Position numbers and translations under genes: made by a program. Positions 26,360 to 34,669 of a stretch of DNA of 64,000 bases are shown piece after piece. Position 1 is the first letter of the stretch. Each line of letters starts with the position of its first letter. The DNA lies in assembly GCF_039994875.1 (NCBI RefSeq), contig NZ_CP121196.1:2852001-2916000 (forward strand), given 5' to 3'. The notes under the pieces were generated by a model. The model saw nothing but the letters and a program-made list of their open reading frames with translations. It made no database searches and was not told the origin of the DNA. The DNA is from Telmatobacter sp. DSM 110680 (GTDB lineage: Bacteria > Acidobacteriota > Terriglobia > Terriglobales > Acidobacteriaceae).

Positions 26360-26377
26360 CCTATAGATGTCTATAGG
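26360..26377. promoter_or_regulatory. PadR operator-like palindrome
   Basis: CCTATAGA and TCTATAGG form perfect 8-base arms around TG, 11 bases before the PadR start codon. It also contains that gene's AGGAG ribosome-binding site on the minus strand. It is well placed for autorepression of padR-ADOP and could touch the divergent glycosidase promoter. Confidence 0.6.
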
Positions 26378-26534
26378 AGGATGCGCTGATTTCTCTCCGC
26401 TGTCAACGCCGAAACATTCGGAGTCCGGCATTCTATCCTGTAAATCAGAAGAGCAGGGAAGGAGTCCGCGCGTGCCCCGGTCGAGGATCGCTTCGAAGTC
26501 TGCTTCATCCAATGCTTCGCCGAGGCGGAATTCC

Positions 26535-27965
26535 ATGACGCGCCGGGAAGCACTCGCAGCATTTAGCGCGGCCGCGCTGTCCGCAGCACTTCCGCGCCGC
26601 GTTTTCTCCGCAACGTCATCTAAGCCTGCGACAACACATTCGAAAACCAGGGCACAGGTCGAGCAACTCCTCAAACCGCTGCTTTACACCGAAAACCCGG
26701 AGATGTTTCGCTTTGCCGTCGATGTCTACCAGCACTGCATCTTCGGACGCATGCAGCCTGCCGAGCCGCCTCTCAAACACCCATGGTTGATTCCCGGCGG
26801 TGTCTATGTCGGCCAGTGGATATGGGACACGACTTTCCTCACCGATCTGCTCGCCATCATTCCCGATCAGCAGGAATTCATCCGCGGCATCTATCAGAAC
26901 TACTGGGACTCGCAACAGCGCTGGACCGCAGGCAAGCCTGGCTACGCCCACGGCATGATCGCCAACTTCATTGCCCCGGACAGTGGCCCCAAGGGCTTCA
27001 CCGGCAAAGACTGGCAGACCTTCCCCGCCTATTCGCAGGCGCCTCTCATTGCCTGGGGAGTGGAGCGCGTCTTCCTCCGCACTCGAGATATGGAACTCGT
27101 ACGCGCAGCGCTACCGCATCTCGAAGCGTTCCACGAGTGGTACTGGCGCGAACGCGATCTCGACAACGTTGGTCTCGTCACCGTTGGCTCGTACGACGGC
27201 GTTTTGCAGGATGCGCGCTACGAGACATACGACAACCAGGTCGATCTCGACACACTTAAACTCATCGCGCATCCCGGTCGTCCCGACGGCCCGGCTAATG
27301 GAAACTGGTATGGCGACATCTATATCCCCGCCAACACTGGATATCTGCTGCTCTCAGAGCGATCGCTGATCAACCTCGCCGAGGCCGTTGAAGAGCATGA
27401 CATCTCCGCCCGTGGTTTGCAGCGAGCGAAGAAGGGAATTGCGGCGATGCGGGAACACATGTGGGATGAAGAGCAGGGCTGTTTCCTCGCCGTTCACCGC
27501 AACGGCCTCCGCAAGCTCAAACCAGCAACCATTGGTGGCATGGTTCCTCTGCAAGCTGACATCCCCACTACCGCGCAGGCCGCACGCATGGCCCAGGCTC
27601 TGGCCACGGCACATTGGAGCACGCCAGTTCCGCTTCCTTCTGTCGATCGCTCAGCCACCGAATACCGCAGCGACGCCTTCTGGCGTGGCGACGTGTGGCC
27701 CTCTACGGCTTTTCAAACTCTCGAAGGCCTCTCCCACTTCGGCCATCGCGAACTCATCGCCGATCTAGCCGGGCGTCTCCTCGACAACGCACTGAAAGTC
27801 GGCATCAGTGAACATTACGATTCGCAAACCGGCGCACCACTCGGCGTACCAAACCTCGGCATGTCTGCGGTCATGCTAACCATGGCGATCGAGGGCCTCA
27901 GTCCACGCCACGCCATTCGCGTGGCACATCCTCAATCTCCTGCATCCGATCCCGAGAAAAGATAA
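26535..27965 (+). CDS. Tat-exported GH63/trehalase-like glycoside hydrolase
   Basis: This 476-residue protein starts with a twin-arginine-type signal (TRREALAAFSAAALSAAL). It has an (alpha/alpha)6-barrel sequence of the GH63/GH37-like group: GGVYVGQWIWDTTFL near residue 90 and AYSQAPLIAWGVERVF. Further blocks are VTVGSYDGVLQDARYE, then NTGYLLLSE, and FWRGDVWPSTAFQTLEGL near the C-terminus. Such enzymes hydrolyse alpha-glucosides, trehalose or mannosylglycerate. The substrate is not decided by sequence. The ATG at 26535 follows GAGGCGG; the frame is open to 26367. Confidence 0.85.
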   Translation: MTRREALAAFSAAALSAALPRRVFSATSSKPATTHSKTRAQVEQLLKPLLYTENPEMFRFAVDVYQHCIFGRMQPAEPPLKHPWLIPGGVYVGQWIWDTTFLTDLLAIIPDQQEFIRGIYQNYWDSQQRWTAGKPGYAHGMIANFIAPDSGPKGFTGKDWQTFPAYSQAPLIAWGVERVFLRTRDMELVRAALPHLEAFHEWYWRERDLDNVGLVTVGSYDGVLQDARYETYDNQVDLDTLKLIAHPGRPDGPANGNWYGDIYIPANTGYLLLSERSLINLAEAVEEHDISARGLQRAKKGIAAMREHMWDEEQGCFLAVHRNGLRKLKPATIGGMVPLQADIPTTAQAARMAQALATAHWSTPVPLPSVDRSATEYRSDAFWRGDVWPSTAFQTLEGLSHFGHRELIADLAGRLLDNALKVGISEHYDSQTGAPLGVPNLGMSAVMLTMAIEGLSPRHAIRVAHPQSPASDPEKR

Positions 27966-28064
27966 GAACCGGTCAGGCCGGCGCAAATTTCCGTGCCGGG
28001 TTGAGGAAAAGCGACGCTCCGCCCGTCCTTGCGTCTGCCGTACACTGAACACAAGTTCTTGGAC

Positions 28065-28088
28065 TTTGCGGCCCCATTTGACCGCAAA
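28065..28088. promoter_or_regulatory. Inverted repeat in front of the ATP-grasp gene
   Basis: TTTGCGG (28065-28071) and CCGCAAA (28082-28088) form 7-base arms separated by 10 bases. They end a few bases before the GGAGG ribosome-binding site. It could be an operator or a leader hairpin that affects translation. Confidence 0.35.
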
Positions 28089-28105
28089 ACCCTGGAGGTC
28101 ATGGC

Positions 28106-29131
28106 ATGAAAAAGATCGGCGTTTTGTTCGGCATGGAGAACAGCTTTCCCGGCGCGCTGGTAGAACACATCAACGCCCGCAACGTCTCAGGCATCCAGGC
28201 TGAGTTTGTTGAAACCGGCGCAGTCCATCTCGACAAGCCCGCGCCCTACGCCGTCATCGTTGATCGCATCTCCCACGACATCCCTTTCTATCGCGCCTAT
28301 CTCAAGCACGCCGCGCTTAACGGCACCATCATCATCAATAATCCCTTCTGGTGGTCGGCGGACGACAAGTTCTTCAACTACACCCTTGCCGCCAAGCTCG
28401 GCGTGGCTGTTCCGCCCACCGTCATCCTGCCCCACAAGAAGCACCCCGATGGCACCACCGATCGTTCCATGCGCAACCTCGAGTACCCACTCAACTGGGA
28501 CTCGGTCTTCAGCTACGTTGGCGAACACGGATTCATGAAACCCGTCGACGGCGGCGGATGGCGCGATGTCTACCACATTCACAATCGGGAAGAATTTTTC
28601 CGCGCGTTTGATCAGTCGCGCGACCTCTGCATGCTGTATCAAAAAGCGGTCAACTTCAACGAGTACTTCCGCTGCTACGTCGTCGGCCAGAGCAAGGTCC
28701 ACATCATGCCTTACGATCCGCGCATGCCCCATCACGAGCGCTACGTGCAGAGTCCCCCCGCGTACGATCCCAAGCTTCTGGCCCGCGTGGAGAAGGATGC
28801 ACTGGTTCTCTGTCAGGCCCTGGGCTACGACCTCAACACTGTTGAATTTGCGGTAGAAGACGGCATCCCTTACGCCATCGACTTCATGAATCCCGCTCCC
28901 GACGCAGATCTCCACTCCGTAGGCCAGGCCAACTTCGACTGGATCATCAATGCCGTTGCCGATATGGCCATCGCCAAAGCAGCGAATGCGCCCGCACCTC
29001 CGAAAGAGCTTCGCTGGTCGGCCTTTCTAAGCGGCGCCCCGGCCACAGCAGAATCAATTACGGCCGCCGCGAAGAAAACTCCCGCAAAGAAATCTGCTCC
29101 GAAAAAATCAGTCAAAGCCAACGTCTCGTAA
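28106..29131 (+). CDS. RimK-type ATP-grasp amide ligase
   Basis: This 341-residue protein is an ATP-grasp enzyme of the RimK/glutathione-synthetase-like type. It would activate a carboxylate as acyl-phosphate and join it to an amine. The ATP-binding loop FMKPVDGGGWRDV is at 143-155. Metal ligands are Glu247 (NTVEFAV) and Asp259/Asn262 (DFMNPAPD). The last ~25 residues are a Lys/Ala/Pro-rich tail (KKTPAKKSAPKKS), unusual for this family. GGAGG precedes the ATG. The gene stands alone, but a GCS2-type ligase (32726) and two esterases (16920, 17918) lie within 17 kb. The substrate is unknown. Confidence 0.88.
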   Translation: MKKIGVLFGMENSFPGALVEHINARNVSGIQAEFVETGAVHLDKPAPYAVIVDRISHDIPFYRAYLKHAALNGTIIINNPFWWSADDKFFNYTLAAKLGVAVPPTVILPHKKHPDGTTDRSMRNLEYPLNWDSVFSYVGEHGFMKPVDGGGWRDVYHIHNREEFFRAFDQSRDLCMLYQKAVNFNEYFRCYVVGQSKVHIMPYDPRMPHHERYVQSPPAYDPKLLARVEKDALVLCQALGYDLNTVEFAVEDGIPYAIDFMNPAPDADLHSVGQANFDWIINAVADMAIAKAANAPAPPKELRWSAFLSGAPATAESITAAAKKTPAKKSAPKKSVKANVS

Positions 29132-29182
29132 TAGCTGGACTGGAGCCGTTTCTTCTCAAGCATCCGCTCAATCTTTGCTGGC

Positions 29183-29210
29183 TGTCACTCCGACCGAGCA
29201 AAGCGGGTGT
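29183..29210. repeat. Possible dispersed repeat copy
   Basis: TGTCACTCCGACCGAGCAAAGCG resembles a variant of the repeat in trmD (TGTC-xTCC followed by GAGC-AAG). It lies between the ATP-grasp and DUF3592 genes. The match is partial. Confidence 0.4.
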
Positions 29211-29322
29211 TTCACTCGTCTCGCATTTGAAGAATTCATGCGCATGAGTGCGAAACCGTGAATCCAATCGTGGTGTACTTCTGAGTGATATTCGATCCAA
29301 AATAAGCTAAACTTCCGCCAAG

Positions 29323-29781
29323 ATGATCGCCCGACTCGTTGCCTATTTCTTCGTCGGCCTGCTTTGCGCCGTGGGCCCACTGTTGATAGTTATCGCGATC
29401 GTCTCATCGGTCCCCACAGCCGAGTTCGTTCTTGCCAGCACCGCCACCGATGGAAGAATCGTTTCACTCGATCGTGTTTATTACAGGTTCCGTTACGGCT
29501 ACCTGCCGGTCTTCCGTTTCACGGCAAATGACGGACAGACCCACATGGTTCGCGCCGACTCCAGTACGAACTGGGTTCGCTTCAAGCCCGGCGACCGCAT
29601 CCGCGTGCTTTACATCAACGGCCGCCCTGAATCTGCCCGTATCGACTCCATTCCACAGCTCTGGATGCCGCAACTCATCCTCGCAATTCTCGGCGCACTG
29701 TTCACCACAGTTCCGGTACGGATCTGGATGAGAAAAAGGACGCTCAGCCGCGCTCCAATCGCCACTGACCGCAACCAGTAA
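29323..29781 (+). CDS. DUF3592 membrane protein
   Basis: This 152-residue protein has an N-terminal membrane helix (about 5-30), a small extracytoplasmic beta domain and a second membrane helix (about 110-130). DGRIVSLDRVYYRFRYGYLPVFRFTANDGQ and RFKPGDRIRVLYINGRPESARID are in line with DUF3592. Function is unknown. There is no clear ribosome-binding site before the ATG. Confidence 0.75.
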   Translation: MIARLVAYFFVGLLCAVGPLLIVIAIVSSVPTAEFVLASTATDGRIVSLDRVYYRFRYGYLPVFRFTANDGQTHMVRADSSTNWVRFKPGDRIRVLYINGRPESARIDSIPQLWMPQLILAILGALFTTVPVRIWMRKRTLSRAPIATDRNQ

Positions 29782-29866
29782 ATTCGTCTTCATGAGTTAA
29801 GGGCAGTGCAATCCAAAAGATCTACTCTTGAACCTCATTGCAGAGATAACTCCAGGCGGGAGCCGG

Positions 29867-30415
29867 CTACCCTCGCGGCACATACCTCATGGCCACCGCT
29901 CCCGAGCCGAACTCCTGCCGGCTCACGAGCCTCAAGTCGACTACCTTCGATAGTCCCGCGAACAACGTTGGCCCGTGGCCAGCCAGCCTGGGATGAACTA
30001 CGAACTCGTACTCATCGATCAATCCCATCTCCGCCAACGCCAGCGGGAGCTTTACGCCTCCCACGAACAGTCCGTTACCCGGCTCCTGCTTGAGTTGCTG
30101 AACGGCCTTTTCCAGATCTCCGCGCACTAGCTCCGCATTCCAATCGACTCGGTCCAGGGTGTTCGAAACGACGTACTTCTTTACGTCATTGATCGTCCGG
30201 GCAAAGGGTTCCATCCAGTCAGGCCTCGCCTCCTTCTGCGCCTTCGGCCGCCACGCCGCCTCCATCATTTCGTAAGTCACACGGCCTAACAGCAAGGCAT
30301 CGGCATGCTCAAGATTCTTGGCCGCGTTACGATGCAAGTCTTCGTCCGGAATCATTACGCGATGATCGCAACACCCATCCAATGTAACGTTGATGGAATA
30401 CCGGAGAGGTCGCAT
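29867..30415 (-). CDS. Dihydrofolate-reductase-like (RibD C-terminal) reductase
   Basis: This 182-residue protein matches the RibD C-terminal/DHFR-like fold: YSINVTLDGC at the start, the LLLGRVTYEMM NADPH-site segment, YVVSNTL, LFVGGVKLPLAL and YEFVVHPRLAGHGPTLF. Stand-alone copies (YyaP/YwjB type) are common and their substrates unknown. The ATG at 30415 is the family-like start; the frame is open to 30508. Confidence 0.9.
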   Translation of the reverse strand: MRPLRYSINVTLDGCCDHRVMIPDEDLHRNAAKNLEHADALLLGRVTYEMMEAAWRPKAQKEARPDWMEPFARTINDVKKYVVSNTLDRVDWNAELVRGDLEKAVQQLKQEPGNGLFVGGVKLPLALAEMGLIDEYEFVVHPRLAGHGPTLFAGLSKVVDLRLVSRQEFGSGAVAMRYVPRG

Positions 30416-30519
30416 TAAAGCAGGGTACCGCCGATGGGATAGACGAGCAAGGTTAGCCAAGTATGCTTCTCTCCTGGGATGAATTTGTGTCCCATACTTA
30501 CTGAGCAAAGGTTGGCTTT

Positions 30520-31194
30520 ATGCATCAAAGTTTCGCCGCAATAATTCTCGGTGGTACTGGGCAGGTCGGTGGTGCAGCGGTTGCAGAGCTGCTGGCAGTT
30601 CGGGAATGCCGGGAAGTGGTGATGGTCACCAGAAAGCCCATCGCGGCGCGATCGCGTGTGCGCAACATCGTTCTTGACACCGGCGCCGCCGACTTTGCAG
30701 AGCGCACTGCCGCCCTTGCCCGCGAAGTATTGAGTCAAGGTCCTGCCAGTGCCGTGAGCTGTGTGGGTGTCGGTTCCGGATCGACGCGCTGGAGCGAAGA
30801 AGAATTGAAGCAACTTGAACTCGGCGTCGTCGGTGCATTCGCGCGTGGCTGCCATAGGGCCGGTATCGCCCAGTTTTGCCTGCTTTCAGCAGTAGGAAGC
30901 TCGGCCCGCAGCCGGTTTCGCTATGCCCGCGTAATGGGCATGAAGGAAGACACTGTACGCAACATCGGATTTGACCGCCTCGCCATTTTTCGTCCCGGCA
31001 TCATTGTGGGTAACGCTCATACGCCCGCATGGGTCGGTTGGTTAGGTAGCTTCGTGCCTGGGCGGTTCGGCAATATCGATCAGCAAATTCTGGGCCGCTC
31101 AATCGCCATAGAGATCGCTCTGCATAGTCAAGAAGCCGGCGAAGTTATCCTCGACAATGCCGCAATGAAAAAGCTCGCCGCACAGAATAAATAG
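30520..31194 (+). CDS. NAD(P)-binding Rossmann protein (HTATIP2/NmrA-like)
   Basis: This 224-residue protein has a Rossmann start (IILGGTGQVGGAAV, residues 8-21) and the extended short-chain-dehydrogenase pattern. FCLLSAVGSS takes the Ser position, YARVMGMKED the YxxxK-like position (as YxxxMxxK), and LAIFRPGIIVG follows. HTATIP2-like members are predicted oxidoreductases or redox sensors. AAAGG precedes the ATG. It diverges from the reductase gene and converges on alkB. Confidence 0.85.
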   Translation: MHQSFAAIILGGTGQVGGAAVAELLAVRECREVVMVTRKPIAARSRVRNIVLDTGAADFAERTAALAREVLSQGPASAVSCVGVGSGSTRWSEEELKQLELGVVGAFARGCHRAGIAQFCLLSAVGSSARSRFRYARVMGMKEDTVRNIGFDRLAIFRPGIIVGNAHTPAWVGWLGSFVPGRFGNIDQQILGRSIAIEIALHSQEAGEVILDNAAMKKLAAQNK

Positions 31195-31230
31195 CGCAAC
31201 TTGGGAGTAGGTGAGGTTCAGGCAATTCCT

Positions 31231-31863
31231 TCACGCCACTTTGCGAAAAGTCAGGTTGTACCGGTACGGTCCCGTAAGCGGATGATGGTCCGGTTTTAGC
31301 GGCTGCACGCCGTGAAAACGCATGCGTGAAGGGCCGCCCCACACGATCACATCGCCATGTTCCAGCAGAATGTGCTTTGTCTTGTCTGTGCGCTGAAAAC
31401 CGCCGAGGAGAAATATGCACTCCAGTCCCAGAGAAATCGACACAATGGGCTGATGCAGATCAAATTCGTGTCGGTCCTGATGAATCCCCAGTTTTGTCCC
31501 AGCCTGGTAGCGATTGATGTGGCAGGTATCCGGCCGGAAATGCGGAAATCCCGACCGCACCGCGCAGCGAATCGCAAAATCAGAAAGCACGCGCGGCATC
31601 GCTGGCCACAATTTCCGCACGCTCGGGTTCTGCGGATCCCACCGTCGCCGGAATGCTTCAGGCGTTCCGCAGTCCGAGACCATCACCGACATCGGCAGCC
31701 CACTGGGAGTCGTTGCAGGATGCAGCGGTGCGGCGGAAAGAATGACTCCGACAGACGCGAAAAATTCAGCGTCCTGGGGCAGCGCCAGGCCGCGCATCAG
31801 CACGGTGCCAGGGAAAATCTCCTCGTGTGTCGGCTCCGCCGCGAGTTGGGAAAAGAGATTCAT
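31231..31863 (-). CDS. alkB: Alpha-ketoglutarate-dependent DNA dioxygenase AlkB
   Basis: AlkB removes alkyl groups from N1-methyladenine and N3-methylcytosine with iron, oxygen and 2-oxoglutarate. This 210-residue copy keeps the HxD pair in GIHQDRHEFD, the distal His in RFHGVQPL, and the 2-oxoglutarate-binding Arg residues in RYNLTFR. The N-terminal nucleotide-recognition lid is also present. It is convergent with the Rossmann protein gene. No ada or alkA gene is adjacent. Confidence 0.95.
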   Translation of the reverse strand: MNLFSQLAAEPTHEEIFPGTVLMRGLALPQDAEFFASVGVILSAAPLHPATTPSGLPMSVMVSDCGTPEAFRRRWDPQNPSVRKLWPAMPRVLSDFAIRCAVRSGFPHFRPDTCHINRYQAGTKLGIHQDRHEFDLHQPIVSISLGLECIFLLGGFQRTDKTKHILLEHGDVIVWGGPSRMRFHGVQPLKPDHHPLTGPYRYNLTFRKVA

Positions 31864-31912
31864 CGCCCCAAATGCATGTTATCTCAAAAGGCGAACAAAA
31901 GGCGAAAATAAT

Positions 31913-32566
31913 TTAGGATTTTCTAGTTCTGAGTTGCATCGCGACCGTTATCAACTCCTTTACCTCTCCATCCGACGTTGCCTCAAAATCCCTATAGAAC
32001 ATGCCCACCGCTTCCAGCGGCTCCGGCACCAAGGCGCAAACAAGATGGTCCACCACAAGGGCCAATTCCTCGCAGGTGCTCTTCGCCCCGACCGGTACGG
32101 CCACAATTACCTTCCGAACGCGCCCCTTCACCGCCCGGATCGCCGCCCGCATACTTGCCCCGGTCGCCAGCCCGTCGTCAACCAGAACGACCGTCTGGCC
32201 CTCGATATCCGCCCGCGATTGACCCCCGCGATACAGCGTCTCGCGCCGCTGCAACTCTTGCGTCTCGCGTTCGATCACGTATTCGAGCTTCTTCTCGGAT
32301 ACGTGATAAGAGCGAATGATCGACTCGTTCACAACCACGCAACCGCCGCTCGCAATTGCTCCCATCGCTAGTTCTTCCTGTCCCGGCACACCGAGCTTGC
32401 GAACTATCAGAATGTCGAGCGGCAGCCCGCACTTCCGCGCCACTTCATACGCTACCGGGACTCCGCCGCGTACCAGACCAAGCACCAGCCCATCTTTCAG
32501 GTCAGGCAGCTCAGCCACAAGTTCGCCCAGCACGCGTCCCGCCTCGCGACGATCTTGAAACACCAT
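31913..32566 (-). CDS. Phosphoribosyltransferase-family protein
   Basis: This 217-residue protein has the PRPP-binding loop VVLVDDGLATGASMRAA (about 117-133) and the start FQDRREAGRVLGELV seen in a group of stand-alone phosphoribosyltransferases. The hinge VLGLVRGGVPVAYEVA and LDILIVRKLGVPGQEELAMGAIA are also typical. The true substrate of this group is unknown. The ATG at 32566 is preferred to the GTG at 32575 by family start. It is divergent from the GCS2 ligase gene. Confidence 0.88.
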   Translation of the reverse strand: MVFQDRREAGRVLGELVAELPDLKDGLVLGLVRGGVPVAYEVARKCGLPLDILIVRKLGVPGQEELAMGAIASGGCVVVNESIIRSYHVSEKKLEYVIERETQELQRRETLYRGGQSRADIEGQTVVLVDDGLATGASMRAAIRAVKGRVRKVIVAVPVGAKSTCEELALVVDHLVCALVPEPLEAVGMFYRDFEATSDGEVKELITVAMQLRTRKS

Positions 32567-32725
32567 TTCTCTCACGCGCGCATTCTATGCTGTCCAGAGT
32601 TTCACGTCTGTGGCCGCTTGATCCTCGTTTGTTGTGCCTTTCTACGAAAACCCACGGCACGCAAACTTAGAGCTGACAACTCGCCTCATCTACAATTGCG
32701 CAAAGCAGTCTCGAGGTCATCATCC

Positions 32726-33832
32726 ATGCGCCCGTCTTTCTCCTTAGGAATAGAAGAGGAATACCAGACCATCGACCCGGTCACCCGCGATCTGCGCTCT
32801 CACATCGAAACCGAAATGCTCGAGGAGGGCAAACTACGCCTGCAGGAACGTGTCAAGGCTGAGATGCACACCTCCGTCGTAGAGGTCGGCACCCGGATCT
32901 GTCGCAACATCGACGAGGCCCGCGAGGACATCTATGAACTTCGCCGCGAGATGATCAAGCTAGCTCGCGAGCACAAGCTTGAACTCGTAGCCGGTGCCAC
33001 GCATCCCTTCGCAGACTGGCGCACCCAGGAGATATATCCCGATCCGCGCTACCACCAGGTAGTCAAGGATCTCCAACTGGTAGCCCGCGCCAACCTCATC
33101 TTCGGCCTACACGTACACGTCGGCATTGAAGACCGAGAGGCCGCCATCCGCATCATGAATTCGATGCGCTACTTTTTGCCGCACATCATGGCTCTCGCCA
33201 CCAATTCGCCCTTCTGGCTCGGCCTCAACACCGGCTACAAAGGTTACCGCGCAAAAGTCTTTGAGAACTTCCCGCGTACCGGCATCCCAGACGCGTTCTC
33301 CAGCTACTCCGAATTCGAGAACTACGTCAGCCTTCTTGTCCGGACCAACTGCATCGACAACGCTAAGAAGATCTGGTGGGATATCCGCCCCCATCCGTTC
33401 TTCAACACCATCGAAGTCCGTGCCTGCGACATTCCTCTCCGCGCCGAAGAAACCGTCGCCATCGCCGCACTCATTCAGGCCACAGCCGCTTACCTCTATC
33501 GGCTCCACGCGGCCAACCAGGACTTTCGCCAATACGCTCGGCCCCTGCTGATGGAAAACAAATTCCGCGCCGTCCGCTACGGCCTCGACGGCAAGCTCAT
33601 CGACTTCGGCCGTCAGACTGAAGTCCCAGAGCGGGATCTGCTCGAGGAGTATCTGATTCTCATCGACAGGGAAGTGGACGAATTGGGCAGCAGGGAAGCC
33701 ATCGACGGCATCCGCAAGATCATACAAACCGGCACAGGCGCCGATCGTCAGCTCAAAGTATTTGAAGAAAGTAAGGGCGACCTCAAAGCTGTAGTCGACT
33801 ACATGGCCGAAGAAACCCGGGCCGGCTTGTAG
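32726..33832 (+). CDS. Carboxylate-amine ligase, GCS2/YbdK family
   Basis: This 368-residue protein is a YbdK-type member of glutamate-cysteine ligase family 2. It begins FSLGIEEEYQTIDP and contains EMHTSVVEVGTRICRN, LVAGATHPFADW and FGLHVHVGIEDRE. The blocks WWDIRPHPFFNTIEVRACD and ENKFRAVRYGLDGKLID are also present. These match the glutamine-synthetase-like catalytic fold that forms an amide from a carboxylate and an amine. YbdK itself has weak glutamate-cysteine ligase activity, and the natural substrates of most members are unknown. GAGG lies 11 bases before the ATG; the frame is open to 32555. It may work with the ATP-grasp ligase at 28106. Confidence 0.92.
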   Translation: MRPSFSLGIEEEYQTIDPVTRDLRSHIETEMLEEGKLRLQERVKAEMHTSVVEVGTRICRNIDEAREDIYELRREMIKLAREHKLELVAGATHPFADWRTQEIYPDPRYHQVVKDLQLVARANLIFGLHVHVGIEDREAAIRIMNSMRYFLPHIMALATNSPFWLGLNTGYKGYRAKVFENFPRTGIPDAFSSYSEFENYVSLLVRTNCIDNAKKIWWDIRPHPFFNTIEVRACDIPLRAEETVAIAALIQATAAYLYRLHAANQDFRQYARPLLMENKFRAVRYGLDGKLIDFGRQTEVPERDLLEEYLILIDREVDELGSREAIDGIRKIIQTGTGADRQLKVFEESKGDLKAVVDYMAEETRAGL

Positions 33833-33932
33833 AACAATCATCTGGTTGCCACAGCTATGAAGAAGTCACCGTGAGCGACCAGCGGAACTGAAGGATCTGT
33901 ATTTTGCTTTGTTGTCGCGTCAAAGGTATACG

Positions 33933-34640
33933 GTGGCATCTGTGTGCTCGGTTAGAAAGTCGATGGGCGGATTTCTCTGGCTGCTGATTGCCACCCTCGC
34001 ACCTGCACAGCAGCCCGATGCCGCCGCAGTCATCCGCGATCTCGATACCGCCAACCAGTCGCGTTTTGACAACGTCCTGGGCTTCACCGACGTCGAGCAC
34101 TACAAGGTTTTCCGCGGCGAAGATCAGACTCACCCCGCCGCCGAGATGACGGTCCGCACAACCTACACAAAGGGCATCGGCAAAAGCTACATCATCGTCT
34201 CGCAATCCGGCTCGGGTCTCATTCAGAAATTAGGCTTGCAGCCAATCCTCGATTCCGAGAAAGCCATCAACGATCCCGCGCGGGTCGCCCAATCCTGGTT
34301 TACTTCTGCGAACTATGAAATGCATCTTCAGACCCAAACCCAGCAAGTGATCGATGGCCACACCTGTGTTGCACTCTCGGTCACGCCGCGTCACAAAGCT
34401 CCCAACATGATTGAAGGCACGATCTGGGTCGATGCCGGCGACCACACGCTGGTCAAAGTGGAAGGGACTTCATCGAAGAGCGCGTCAGTGTTTGCTGGGA
34501 CTACGAAGATGATGCGTCGCTACGTAAAAATGCAGGGTTACGCCATGGCGACCCAGGCTCGCGCCGAATCAACCAGCAAGATCTTCGGCCCCACCGTCAT
34601 TGTCATCGACTACAGTGATTACCATTTCCAACTTCGATGA
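33933..34640 (+). CDS. LolA-like secreted protein
   Basis: This 235-residue protein has a signal peptide when started at GTG 33933 (VRKS then MGGFLWLLIATLAPAQQ). An ATG at 33963 would give a shorter signal. The mature part is a lipoprotein-carrier/LolA-like half-barrel: ITPxR-type VTPRHKAPNMIEGTIWVDAGDHTLVKVEG is its most conserved stretch. Such proteins bind lipid or lipoprotein, or sense them. Partners are not apparent. It ends 30 bases before the convergent fusion gene. Confidence 0.7.
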   Translation: MASVCSVRKSMGGFLWLLIATLAPAQQPDAAAVIRDLDTANQSRFDNVLGFTDVEHYKVFRGEDQTHPAAEMTVRTTYTKGIGKSYIIVSQSGSGLIQKLGLQPILDSEKAINDPARVAQSWFTSANYEMHLQTQTQQVIDGHTCVALSVTPRHKAPNMIEGTIWVDAGDHTLVKVEGTSSKSASVFAGTTKMMRRYVKMQGYAMATQARAESTSKIFGPTVIVIDYSDYHFQLR

Positions 34641-34669
34641 ATGGATTTGAAAGTAGACGAAGCGAAAAC

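Noticed and set aside
28187..28915. Minus-strand open frame (242 residues) opposite the ATP-grasp gene
   Set aside because: The ATP-grasp protein carries all nucleotide and metal motifs; the antisense frame has only Val/Asp/Gly-rich shadow sequence.
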